Source: UBA668 sp043740085
GTDB taxonomy: Bacteria; Actinomycetota; Acidimicrobiia; Acidimicrobiales; Ilumatobacteraceae
Assembly (NCBI GenBank): GCA_043740085.1
Contig: JAYUCY010000075.1
Location: 25,969-89,968 of the forward strand
Length of the DNA: 64,000 nucleotides
Reading direction: 5' to 3'
Below the pieces are notes generated by a model. That model was not told where the DNA came from, made no database searches, and was given only the letters and a program-made list of their open reading frames with translations. A program made the position numbers and the translations under genes. Positions 43,010 through 50,341 of the stretch are shown in pieces (positions within the stretch are counted from its first letter, which is position 1; each line of letters starts with the position of its first letter).

Positions 43010-44016
43010 CAGCGACCCACCGGCACGGGAACCGCCGCAAGAAGCTCGTGGACGGCGCCCTCATGAGTGAGGCCGCGTGAGGCGGCTTCCGGACGCAGCA
43101 CGATGCGGTGCGCGAGCACGGAGATGGCCACAGCCTTGACGTCGTCGGGGATGGCGTAGTCGCGCCCGTGCGCAGCAGCGTGCGATCGGGTCGCGCGGGC
43201 CAACTGCAGCGTGGCCCGAGGGGAGAGGCCGAGCAGCATGCCGTTGTGGTTGCGGCTGGTCTCGGCCAGGTCGACCATGTAACCCTTCAGCACGTCGGCG
43301 ACGTGGACGCTGCGTACGGCTGCACACATCTGTACAACTTCGGCTGTGCTGACCACTGGGCGCAGTGCGTGCAGCGCATCGGCGGCACCATTGGAATCGA
43401 GAATCGCCAACTCGGCAGCGCGGCCCGGGTAGCCAAGCGAGAGTCGCATCAGAAAGCGATCGAGCTGGCTCTCCGGCAGCCGATAGGTGCCTTCCTGCTC
43501 AACAGGGTTTTGCGTGGCGGCCACCATGAACGGGATGGGCAGCTGATGGCTGATGCCGTCGGCGCTGACCTGTCGCTCCTCCATGGCCTCCAACAGCGCT
43601 GACTGCGTCTTGGGTGACGCCCGGTTGATCTCGTCGGCCAACACGATATTGGCGAACAGCGGGCCTTGCTGGAACACGAAGCTCTCGCTGGCTCGCTGGA
43701 AAATGCTGACACCCACAAGGTCGGTGGGTAGCAGGTCGGGCGTGAACTGCACTCGCTTCCACGTGCAATCGATGGACGCGGCCAGCGCCTTTGCCAGGCT
43801 GGTCTTGCCCACGCCGGGCACGTCTTCGATCAGCAGATGGCCTTCGGCGAGCAGGCACATCACGGCAAGCTCAACGGCATCGCGCTTGCCATGCACGACA
43901 GACGACACGTTGCCCGCAATTGCGTCGAAGAGCTGCGCGAACGTCGACGAGGGCCGGCTCGCTGACTCGGAGGAGATACCGGGGCCAGAGGTGTATTCGG
44001 TAGGGGCTGCCGTCAC
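43009..44016 (-). CDS. MoxR-type AAA+ ATPase
   Basis: The product is 335 aa. Walker A (EDVPGVGKTSLAKALA) and Walker B (NIVLADEINRASPKTQSALLEAMEE) are clear, together with the sensor segment FMVAATQNPVEQEGTYRLPE. MoxR proteins act as chaperone-like partners of vWA/DUF58 proteins. It is the first gene of the leftward three-gene operon. Confidence 0.95.
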   Translation of the reverse strand: MTAAPTEYTSGPGISSESASRPSSTFAQLFDAIAGNVSSVVHGKRDAVELAVMCLLAEGHLLIEDVPGVGKTSLAKALAASIDCTWKRVQFTPDLLPTDLVGVSIFQRASESFVFQQGPLFANIVLADEINRASPKTQSALLEAMEERQVSADGISHQLPIPFMVAATQNPVEQEGTYRLPESQLDRFLMRLSLGYPGRAAELAILDSNGAADALHALRPVVSTAEVVQMCAAVRSVHVADVLKGYMVDLAETSRNHNGMLLGLSPRATLQLARATRSHAAAHGRDYAIPDDVKAVAISVLAHRIVLRPEAASRGLTHEGAVHELLAAVPVPVGR

Positions 44017-44115
44017 GGCTGGAAGGGTAGACGCACTCGCAGGTGGTTAGTGTTCAGGAGCGGCAGAGCTGACCGCGCCACTGCAGTCGGCGGCCTGGCA
44101 GCTACGGTCGTCGAG

Positions 44116-44964
44116 GTGAGTATCTGCTACCTCGCTATTGATGTCGGAGGCGCCAAGCTGGCCGCGGCCGTGGTCAGCGAAACCGGCGATGTACTCGTGC
44201 GCGACCGAATTGCGACGCCCCCACGCGAAGTCTGGTCGGCGTTGTCGCGGCTGGTGCTGCGGGTGATGGCCGCGGCCCCCACCCGTCCGGTGGGCTGTGG
44301 CGTTGGCTGCGGCGGGCCGATGAACCCTGTCGAGCGCACGGTGACACCGCTGTACATTCCGTCGTGGAAGGCGTTCCCCCTGGCCGCTGAAGTTGAGGCG
44401 CTCACCCAGCTGCCAACTGTGGTTGACAACAATGCGAAGACCGTTGCGCTGGGTGAAGCCTGGTGCGGGGCTGCTGTTGGCATTGCCAACTTTGCGGCAG
44501 TCGTGATGGGCGCAGGGGTTGGCGGGGGCATCGTCAGTGGCGGCCGGTTGCTGGAGGGGCGGCTGGGCAACGCCGGCCACATCGGCCACATCGTCGTCGA
44601 GCCCGACGGCCGCGACTGCCCGTGCGGCGGCAAAGGCTGCATGGAGGCCTATTGCAGCGGCCGGGCTATCGAGGAGGAGACCGGTCGTCCGCCGCAGCGT
44701 GCGCCACAAAGCATCGTCGAGCGCACTGGCATTCTGACGGGCCGCGCGTTGGCCTCGCTCGGCGCCATTTGTGACTTGAAACTGGCGGTCATCGGCGGAT
44801 CCGTTGCCCTCGGTTTTGGTGAACCGTTCTTTGGTGCAGCGCAGTCCGAGCTGGATCAGCGCGCTCGCCTCGCGTTCCTTCAGGGGTTCAAGGTGGTGCC
44901 CGCTGGCCTCGGCCAACTCGCACCACTCGTCGGCGCTGCTGCCCTTGCCCGTACCGGCCGGTAA
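44116..44964 (+). CDS. ROK-family protein (sugar kinase-like)
   Basis: The product is 282 aa. An N-terminal phosphate loop YLAIDVGGAKLAAAVV and the ROK signature with zinc ligands GNAGHIGHI followed by CPCGGKGCMEAYCSG are present. There is no N-terminal helix-turn-helix, so it is more likely a kinase than a repressor; the sugar is unknown. GTG 44116 begins right before the phosphate loop; the longer frame from 44050 adds unrelated sequence. It diverges from moxR. Confidence 0.88.
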   Translation: MSICYLAIDVGGAKLAAAVVSETGDVLVRDRIATPPREVWSALSRLVLRVMAAAPTRPVGCGVGCGGPMNPVERTVTPLYIPSWKAFPLAAEVEALTQLPTVVDNNAKTVALGEAWCGAAVGIANFAAVVMGAGVGGGIVSGGRLLEGRLGNAGHIGHIVVEPDGRDCPCGGKGCMEAYCSGRAIEEETGRPPQRAPQSIVERTGILTGRALASLGAICDLKLAVIGGSVALGFGEPFFGAAQSELDQRARLAFLQGFKVVPAGLGQLAPLVGAAALARTGR

Positions 44965-44973
44965 CGTCGCGGC

Positions 44974-46191
44974 ATGCATCCCAAGTACACCGCTGACGCC
45001 GAGGCCTACCGCGAGAAAGTTCACGCCTTTCTTGCCGAGAAGCTCCCTACCAATTGGGGCGGCGTGGGCCAGCTCGATGGCCAGGAGCTGGTCGACTTTG
45101 TCACCGAATGGCGCAAGACGCTCTACGGCGCCGGCTACCTCGCGCCCGGCTGGCCGGTGGCCTATGGCGGTGGTGGCTTGTCCGCGCTCGAGCAGGTCAT
45201 CATCGGTGAAGAGTTCGCGAAGGCGGGCGTGCCCACCGGCGGCGCCAACGACGTTTTCGGCATCCAGATGCTGGGCAACACCCTGCTGCAGTGGGGTACC
45301 GACGAGCAGAAGGCGCACTACCTGCCGCGCATTCTCAGCGGCGACGATGTGTGGTGCCAGGGCTACAGCGAACCCAACGCCGGCAGCGACCTCAGCAACC
45401 TTGGCCTGAAAGCACAGCTCGACGGCGACGAGTGGATTCTCAACGGCCAGAAGATCTGGACCAGCGCCGGTCACCTGGCAGATCACATCTTCACCCTCGC
45501 CCGCACCGACCCTGATGCGTCGCGCCACAAAGGCATCTCGTTCATCCTGGTCGACATGCGCCAGCCCGGCATCGAAGTGCGCCCCATTCGCATGATCAGC
45601 GGCGAGAGCGAGTTCAACGAGGTCTTCTACACCGACGCCACCGCTGCTCAGGGTGAAGTCATCGGCGGGCTCAACAACGGTTGGGCCGTCGCGATGACGC
45701 TGCTCGGGTTCGAGCGCGGCGAGGCCGCCGCTACCGGCCCTATCCGCTTCCAGGCCGAAGTCGACCGGCTGCTGCTGCTGGTCAAGGAGTACGGCGTCGC
45801 CGACGACCCGCGTATCCGCCAACGGCTGGCCCAGTGCTACGCGAAGGTACAGATCATGCGCTTCAATGGCATGCGAGTGCTCACGCAGTTCCTTGCTGGC
45901 CACCACCCCGGCCCCGACGCAGCCATTTCGAAGCTCTACTGGAGCGAGTACCACAAGGAAATCACCGAGCTGGCCGTCGATATCATCGGCGCCGAGGCCA
46001 TGACGCCCACCGGTCGCCGTCCATCCAGTGCGTTTGGCGCCGACGATGCGGGGGCGCCCAACAGCACCTGGAGCTGGGTCGGTACCTTCCTCAACGCTCG
46101 CGCTGGCACCATCTACGCCGGCTCGTCGCAGGTGCAGCGCAACATCATCGGCGAGATGGTGTTGGGTCTGCCCAAAGAACCGCGCGTGTGA
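44974..46191 (+). CDS. Acyl-CoA dehydrogenase
   Basis: The product is 405 aa. FAD-binding and active-site regions of the family are present: WCQGYSEPNAGSDLSNLG, GQKIWTSAGHLADHIF and the C-terminal IYAGSSQVQRNIIGEMVLGLP. It catalyses alpha-beta desaturation of an acyl-CoA with FAD; the chain preference is not evident. It starts 9 bases after the ROK gene and its stop overlaps the next small gene as GTGA. Confidence 0.95.
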   Translation: MHPKYTADAEAYREKVHAFLAEKLPTNWGGVGQLDGQELVDFVTEWRKTLYGAGYLAPGWPVAYGGGGLSALEQVIIGEEFAKAGVPTGGANDVFGIQMLGNTLLQWGTDEQKAHYLPRILSGDDVWCQGYSEPNAGSDLSNLGLKAQLDGDEWILNGQKIWTSAGHLADHIFTLARTDPDASRHKGISFILVDMRQPGIEVRPIRMISGESEFNEVFYTDATAAQGEVIGGLNNGWAVAMTLLGFERGEAAATGPIRFQAEVDRLLLLVKEYGVADDPRIRQRLAQCYAKVQIMRFNGMRVLTQFLAGHHPGPDAAISKLYWSEYHKEITELAVDIIGAEAMTPTGRRPSSAFGADDAGAPNSTWSWVGTFLNARAGTIYAGSSQVQRNIIGEMVLGLPKEPRV

Positions 46192-46457
46192 GCCAGGCGA
46201 TCGGCGTCAAAGGCGTCGTGCAAGTCGCAGTGGCTGTCGCCGGTCGTCCGCACCTGTGGGGGACGGCACTGCGCCAATGGCGACGCACCACACCGCGAGG
46301 GTGGTGGAAGCGCCGCCCGTTCCTACCGGTGCCCAGTAGCGACTACCTGGCGTTTCGAATGGTCACGCAGTACGGCAGCCCCGATCATCGAATCGAGCCT
46401 GTCGATGTGCTGAACTACCTCGCATGGTGCCAACACCACGACGCCGCCGCCTCATGA
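46188..46457 (+). CDS. Small coupled protein, unknown function
   Basis: The product is 89 aa. GTG 46188 overlaps the acyl-CoA dehydrogenase stop (GTGA). The sequence has an amphipathic N-terminus (VVQVAVAVAGRPHLWGTALR), a Trp/Arg-rich stretch (RQWRRTTPRGWWKRRPFLPV) and a C-terminus ending YLAWCQHHDAAAS. I do not recognise a domain; the coupling and the absence of stops support it as a gene. Confidence 0.6.
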   Translation: MSQAIGVKGVVQVAVAVAGRPHLWGTALRQWRRTTPRGWWKRRPFLPVPSSDYLAFRMVTQYGSPDHRIEPVDVLNYLAWCQHHDAAAS

Positions 46458-46474
46458 TGCGCACCGAGATACTG

Positions 46475-46504
46475 CACGACCTGATACCACACGACCTGAT
46501 ACCA
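46475..46504. repeat. Exact tandem 15-bp duplication
   Basis: CACGACCTGATACCA occurs twice head to tail (46475-46489 and 46490-46504) in the gap before the HNH gene. Confidence 0.9.
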
Positions 46505-46563
46505 CAGGCGGCGCTGGTTAACCGGCAAATTTTGCTGCGGCGAGTTCGCTAGGTTTCCGCCCT

Positions 46564-47061
46564 ATGAGAAGCGCACTCGTGTTGAACGCCACCTACGAGC
46601 CGCTCTCTGTCGTGCCTGCATTCCGGGCGGTATGTCTTGTCCTCGCCGACAAGGCCGATCTCATCGCCGATGATGGCAGTGTGTTGCATTCCGAGCGGCT
46701 CGCCATCCCCAGCCCATCGGTGGTGCGGCTGCGGTACGTCGTGAAGGTGCCCTACGCCCGGCGCACCGCCATGTCTCGCCGTGCCCTCTTCGCCCGCGAC
46801 AACTACTGCTGCCAGTACTGCGGCGGCTTCGCCGACTCGCTGGACCACGTCGTGCCCCGGTCTCGAGGTGGCCAGCACACGTGGGAGAACGTGGCTGCCG
46901 CCTGCCGGCCGTGCAATCTGCGCAAGCGCGACCGCACGCCCACCGAGGCAGGCATGTGGCTGGCCTGTCCACCGCGCGCCCCGCGCGAGCAGGCCTGGGT
47001 TGCCGCGGCCGTCACCCTCGTCCCCGAGGAGTGGAAGCCCTACCTCGCCAGAGCCAGCTAG
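46564..47061 (+). CDS. HNH endonuclease
   Basis: The product is 165 aa. The HNH core is CQYCGGFADSLDHVVPRSRG followed by GQHTWENVAAACRPCNLRK, with both CxxC zinc pairs and the catalytic His in LDHVVPRS. The N-terminal part (ALVLNATYEPLSVVPAFRAV) is the usual lead of this stand-alone family, widespread in actinobacteria. Its cellular target is not known. Two 60-bp hairpin elements follow the stop. Confidence 0.9.
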   Translation: MRSALVLNATYEPLSVVPAFRAVCLVLADKADLIADDGSVLHSERLAIPSPSVVRLRYVVKVPYARRTAMSRRALFARDNYCCQYCGGFADSLDHVVPRSRGGQHTWENVAAACRPCNLRKRDRTPTEAGMWLACPPRAPREQAWVAAAVTLVPEEWKPYLARAS

Positions 47062-47081
47062 CCGACACGCCGCGCCAGCCT

Positions 47082-47141
47082 CGAACTGACGCGCTTTCGG
47101 CTCCAGGACCTGGCTCACAGCCCAGAAAGCGCGTCACTTCG
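47082..47141 (+). repeat. 60-bp hairpin element, copy 2
   Basis: The ends are 17-base inverted repeats with one mismatch, around GCGCGTCACTTCG. The loop contains GACCTGGCTCACAG at offset 26, which recurs with two changes at the same offset in copy 3. Confidence 0.8.
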
Positions 47142-47163
47142 CCGCAGCGCTGGGCTTCGCCAG

Positions 47164-47223
47164 CGAAGTGACGCGTTGTTGTTCCCCCGAGCTGGTTCAC
47201 AGGGGCGAAAGCGCGTCACTTGG
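47164..47223 (+). repeat. 60-bp hairpin element, copy 3
   Basis: It begins CGAAGTGACGCG and ends GCGCGTCACTTGG, with GAGCTGGTTCACAG at offset 26. It is in the same orientation as copy 2, separated by 22 bases. Confidence 0.8.
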
Positions 47224-47253
47224 GTTGGTGGGGACCGGCGTACGCTGAACCTG

Positions 47254-47910
47254 ATGACCGGTGAGTGGAGGGTGGAGGGTGCGCACGGCGATGCCGGCGC
47301 GTTCCACTCAACGGATCCGGCGGCTCGGCGCTCGGCGACGTTTCACACGGTGGAGCGGCCGACGCTGGTGTTGGGATCAGCGCAATCCAACAGCGACGTC
47401 GACTGCAGGGTGGCCGGCGCGTTGGGAGTGGACGTCGTGAGCCGACGCAGCGGCGGGGGTGGGGTCCTGCTGATGCCTGGCGAGTTCGTCTGGCTCGACC
47501 TGGTGATTCCCGCAGGCGACCCCCTGTGGCTGGTTGATGTCGCGCAGGCGATGGTTTGGGTGGGCAAGCTGTGGCAGCGGGCGTTCGTGGGGCTGGGTGT
47601 TGCGGGCGAGGTGCATCGGGGTGGCCTAGTGGCTACTCAATGGTCGCGGCAGGTGTGCTTTGCGGGGGTCGGAACGGGTGAGGTGACGGCCGGCAACTCG
47701 AAGCTGGTCGGCATCTCCCAACGCCGCACCCGCGAGTACGCACGATTCCAATCCATGTGTCACCTTCAGTGGCGCCCAGAAATGGTCGCCGCTCTGGTCG
47801 CCGCGCCGCGGCCGCTCGCTGGAGACATCGCGCTGGCAGCGCAGCCCATTTGCGTTGGAGCGGACCGGATGGTTGCGGCGCTCGAGAAAATTCTCACTTC
47901 GCGTCCATAA
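47254..47910 (+). CDS. Biotin/lipoate protein ligase-like protein
   Basis: The product is 218 aa of the BPL/LPL catalytic family, which attaches lipoate or a related acyl group to carrier lysines. The motif VSRRSGGGGVLLMPGE matches the RRxSGGG signature, and GNSKLVGISQRRTREYARFQ carries the expected catalytic Lys. ATG 47254 gives the family start; the longer frame runs into the repeat elements. Whether it uses lipoate, octanoate or biotin is not clear. Confidence 0.8.
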   Translation: MTGEWRVEGAHGDAGAFHSTDPAARRSATFHTVERPTLVLGSAQSNSDVDCRVAGALGVDVVSRRSGGGGVLLMPGEFVWLDLVIPAGDPLWLVDVAQAMVWVGKLWQRAFVGLGVAGEVHRGGLVATQWSRQVCFAGVGTGEVTAGNSKLVGISQRRTREYARFQSMCHLQWRPEMVAALVAAPRPLAGDIALAAQPICVGADRMVAALEKILTSRP

Positions 47911-47953
47911 ATCGACCGATTGCAGCGTATTCGGCGCCGCCATCGGTAAATTT

Positions 47954-48030
47954 TGGCGATGAGTGGCGCGAAATGGGGGTAAATGGTTGACTATGGCGGT
48001 CTCTGGGGGCCAGAATGGGGGCTCGTGGGG
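47954..48030. promoter_or_regulatory. MraZ operator array (10-bp phased TGG repeats)
   Basis: TGG occurs with exactly 10-bp spacing at 47954, 47964, 47974, 47984, 47994 and 48004, then TGGGG at 48016 and 48026 after a 12-bp step. MraZ is known to bind direct TGGG-type repeats with 10-bp period upstream of its own gene. Six in register plus two more is a longer array than the three of E. coli. Autoregulation is inferred. Confidence 0.75.
47987..48016 (+). promoter_or_regulatory. Candidate mraZ (dcw) promoter
   Basis: TTGACT (47987-47992) and CAGAAT (48011-48016) are separated by 18 bases and lie inside the TGG array. Binding of MraZ there would block RNA polymerase. The start codon is 87 bases further on. 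Confidence 0.55.
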
Positions 48031-48103
48031 ATCTCGGGCGTGCGCCGCCGTGATCTGCGTTCTCACAGGCAGGTGCTGAGTCAACGAGAGGTGGTGTCGC
48101 GAC

Positions 48104-48535
48104 ATGTTGTTTGTAGGGGCGTTTGAACGTCAGCTCGACGACAAGGGCCGCCTGGCGGTGCCGGCAACCTTTCGCGACCGCCTCGGCGAGCACTGCTACC
48201 TGGCCAAGGGCCAGGACAAGTGCGTCACGGTCGTCCCATCGGCAACCTTCGAGGAAGAAGCCGAAGCAATGGCTGCTCGCGTCCGCCTCGGTGAGGTCAG
48301 CCGCAACCAACTGCGTGCCCTGGCCTCCTCCGCGATTCTCGTGTCGCTCGACAAGCAGGGTCGCGTCAATGTCGATGAGCAACTGCGCGACTACGCAGAC
48401 CTTGCACTGGGCGAGCCAGTCACCGTCGCTGGCAGCTTCGACCGCCTCGAGCTTTGGTCACCGCGACGGTTCGCGCTGATCGACGACAACGGCACCACTC
48501 AGCTCACCGGCCCAGACCTGGCCGGTAGCGAGTGA
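48104..48535 (+). CDS. mraZ: Transcriptional regulator MraZ
   Basis: The product is 143 aa. Two SpoVT/AbrB-like (MraZ) domains are visible: GAFERQLDDKGRLAVPATFR at the start and SLDKQGRVNVDEQLRDYADL near residue 83. It forms rings that bind repeated TGG sites and represses the dcw cluster. The ATG at 48104 follows a GAGAGGTGG stretch. The upstream region carries a striking TGG array. It is the first gene of the division/cell-wall cluster. Confidence 0.96.
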   Translation: MLFVGAFERQLDDKGRLAVPATFRDRLGEHCYLAKGQDKCVTVVPSATFEEEAEAMAARVRLGEVSRNQLRALASSAILVSLDKQGRVNVDEQLRDYADLALGEPVTVAGSFDRLELWSPRRFALIDDNGTTQLTGPDLAGSE

Positions 48536-48807
48536 TCCGAACAGTTCACGACAGGCAGTTCACGACAACTACAGCATTCACGACAACAGCAGAGGAGGAT
48601 GAGGCAGCACCACGAACAGGCCGCATACACGACACCACCGAGACACCGATCAATCACGATCTTCCGCCCATCTGCAGCCTTCCGGCCAGCACGATGGACA
48701 GCCCACTTCCGCCCGCTGCCGTTTCGCACGACCGGGGAGACATCCCGGCGGCAACCGCGAACCGGAGGGCTGCAGATGGACGGACGATTCAGGTCAGTAC
48801 GCAATGA
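48532..48807 (+). CDS. Candidate ORF filling the mraZ-rsmH gap
   Basis: This 91-codon frame begins at GTG overlapping the mraZ stop (GTGA) and ends at TGA overlapping the rsmH ATG (ATGA), so it fits the gap exactly. The peptide is Thr/Asp/Pro-rich (TVHDRQFTTTTAFTTTAEED) with no recognisable domain. It may be a real small protein, but the region also carries short repeats and a competing 11-codon ORF with a better ribosome site. Confidence 0.3.
   Translation: MIRTVHDRQFTTTTAFTTTAEEDEAAPRTGRIHDTTETPINHDLPPICSLPASTMDSPLPPAAVSHDRGDIPAATANRRAADGRTIQVSTQ
48545..48585. repeat. Three TTCACGACA direct repeats after mraZ
   Basis: TTCACGACA occurs at 48545-48553, 48559-48567 and 48577-48585 (14- and 18-bp steps), the first two preceded by CAG. 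It may be a regulatory site or simple duplication. Confidence 0.7.
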
Positions 48808-48811
48808 GTGA
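48776..48811 (+). other. 11-codon leader ORF overlapping rsmH start
   Basis: ATG 48776 has the strong ribosome site GGAGGG 7 bases upstream and encodes MDGRFRSVRNE. Its stop at 48809-48811 lies just inside rsmH, whose own ATG at 48804 has only a weak site. Translation of this leader could feed ribosomes to rsmH. Confidence 0.4.
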
Positions 48812-49763
48812 CGCACCCTTCCACCACCTGCCGGTGATGGTCCACGAAATCGTGGCCCTCTATGAGCACGTGCCACCCGGGTTCGTGCTCGACGCCACAC
48901 TGGGCGGAGGTGGTCACGCCGAGCAACTGCTCGATCGTTGGCCACAGGTGAAGGTCCTCGGCATCGATCGCGACGAATTCGCACTTGCCGCCGCGCAAGC
49001 CCGTCTCGCCCGCTTCGGTGATCGATTGCGTGTGTACCACTGCCGGTTCGATCGCCTCGAAGAAGCCATGGAAGCACTCTCCATCGAATCCCTGTCCGGT
49101 GCCCTCTTCGACCTCGGTGTCAGCTCGCCGCAGCTCGATGTCGCCGAGCGTGGGTTCAGCTATCGCAACGATGCGCCGCTCGACATGCGCATGGACCAGT
49201 CGCAGCCGTGGTCTGCCTCCGATGTCGTCAACGGCTACCCGGCCGACCAGCTTGCTCGCGTCCTGCAGCAGTACGGCGACGAGCGGTTCGCCCGCAGAAT
49301 CGCCGCTGCGATTGTCGCCGCTCGACCCATCCAAACGACGGCCCATCTCGCCGAAGTGGTGGTGTCGGCCATTCCGGCGCCGGCGCGTCGCACCGGTGGA
49401 CACCCGGCAAAGCGCACCTTCCAGGCCATCCGCATCGAGGTCAACGGTGAGCTCGATGCCCTGCCGCCAGCGCTCGATGCGGCGATGGATCGCACAGCAC
49501 CGGGTGGTCGCGTGGCAGTGCTGTCGTACCACTCGGGTGAGGATCGAATTGTGAAGGAGCACATGCGGTCGGCGGCGACGGGGGACTGCCCGTGTCCGCC
49601 CGAACTGCCGTGTGTGTGCGACGCAGTACAGACGGTCCGCCTGGTGCGCGGCGTTCCCAAGACACCCTCGAAGGACGAGCAGAGCAGCAATCGACGAGCA
49701 GCCAGCGCACGGTTGAGGGTGGTCGAGCGAATCGTCGACACACCCACGCGTGGTTGGCGCTAG
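48804..49763 (+). CDS. rsmH: 16S rRNA (cytosine-N4) methyltransferase RsmH (MraW)
   Basis: This 319-aa SAM-dependent enzyme methylates C1402 of 16S rRNA. Family motifs are present in order: FHHLPVMVHEIV at the start, VLDATLGGGGHAEQLL (SAM site), GALFDLGVSSPQLD, and GRVAVLSYHSGEDRIVKEHM. Length and position between mraZ and ftsL are canonical. Confidence 0.97.
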   Translation: MSDAPFHHLPVMVHEIVALYEHVPPGFVLDATLGGGGHAEQLLDRWPQVKVLGIDRDEFALAAAQARLARFGDRLRVYHCRFDRLEEAMEALSIESLSGALFDLGVSSPQLDVAERGFSYRNDAPLDMRMDQSQPWSASDVVNGYPADQLARVLQQYGDERFARRIAAAIVAARPIQTTAHLAEVVVSAIPAPARRTGGHPAKRTFQAIRIEVNGELDALPPALDAAMDRTAPGGRVAVLSYHSGEDRIVKEHMRSAATGDCPCPPELPCVCDAVQTVRLVRGVPKTPSKDEQSSNRRAASARLRVVERIVDTPTRGWR

Positions 49764-49810
49764 TTCAAGACATCCACGGCGGGACAGTAGGCAGGACAGA
49801 GGTACGCAAC

Positions 49811-50341
49811 ATGGCAATGGCAGCTCGCAGCGAGCGAGTGATGACGGTACGCAGCAGGATCCACGGTGGTGGCGAGGCTGATGCGCGAGTGATGGTGAAG
49901 CGGACTGCCGCTGTCGCCCACATCGCGCCGCGCCCTCAGCTTGTCGTGGTTCCTCGTCAACGCCGTACGGCTCGCCTCATCGCCGCCGGTTGCACCGTGG
50001 TGTTCGGGCTGATGTTGGGCGCTGCTGCCTTCCAGACGCAGCTGGCCCGACGCCAGCTGACGATGGACACCATGGACCGTGACATTCGCACCGCACACGA
50101 GACCTACGACGTACTTCGTCGCGAGCGCGCCGAGCTGCGCTCGCCCGGTCGTTTGGCCGAGGAAGCCGGCAAGCTGGGCATGGTTCCGGCCACACAGACG
50201 GAATTTGTGCAGCTGGATGCCGATGAGGTCGCAACGGTGCAACGCAGCGGTGCCGACAGCTCCGGGGTGGCCGACGCATCCATCGATGAAGAGTTCGAGC
50301 AATACGCCGATGTGAAAGCAGAAGCTGGTGGCGCACCATGA
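49811..50341 (+). CDS. ftsL: FtsL-like division protein
   Basis: The product is 176 aa. A cytosolic basic N-terminus of about 55 residues is followed by one transmembrane helix (LIAAGCTVVFGLMLGAAAF). A short coiled-coil periplasmic domain comes next (ARRQLTMDTMDRDIRTAHET then YDVLRRERAELRSPGRLAEE). This is FtsL/DivIC topology and the position is right. ATG 49811 is preferred to an open frame reaching back into rsmH. Its stop overlaps ftsI (ATGA). Confidence 0.8.
   Translation: MAMAARSERVMTVRSRIHGGGEADARVMVKRTAAVAHIAPRPQLVVVPRQRRTARLIAAGCTVVFGLMLGAAAFQTQLARRQLTMDTMDRDIRTAHETYDVLRRERAELRSPGRLAEEAGKLGMVPATQTEFVQLDADEVATVQRSGADSSGVADASIDEEFEQYADVKAEAGGAP

Noticed and set aside
44047..45954. A 635-aa minus-strand frame opposite the ROK and acyl-CoA dehydrogenase genes
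   Set aside because: Both plus-strand genes have intact signatures, so the minus frame is a shadow.
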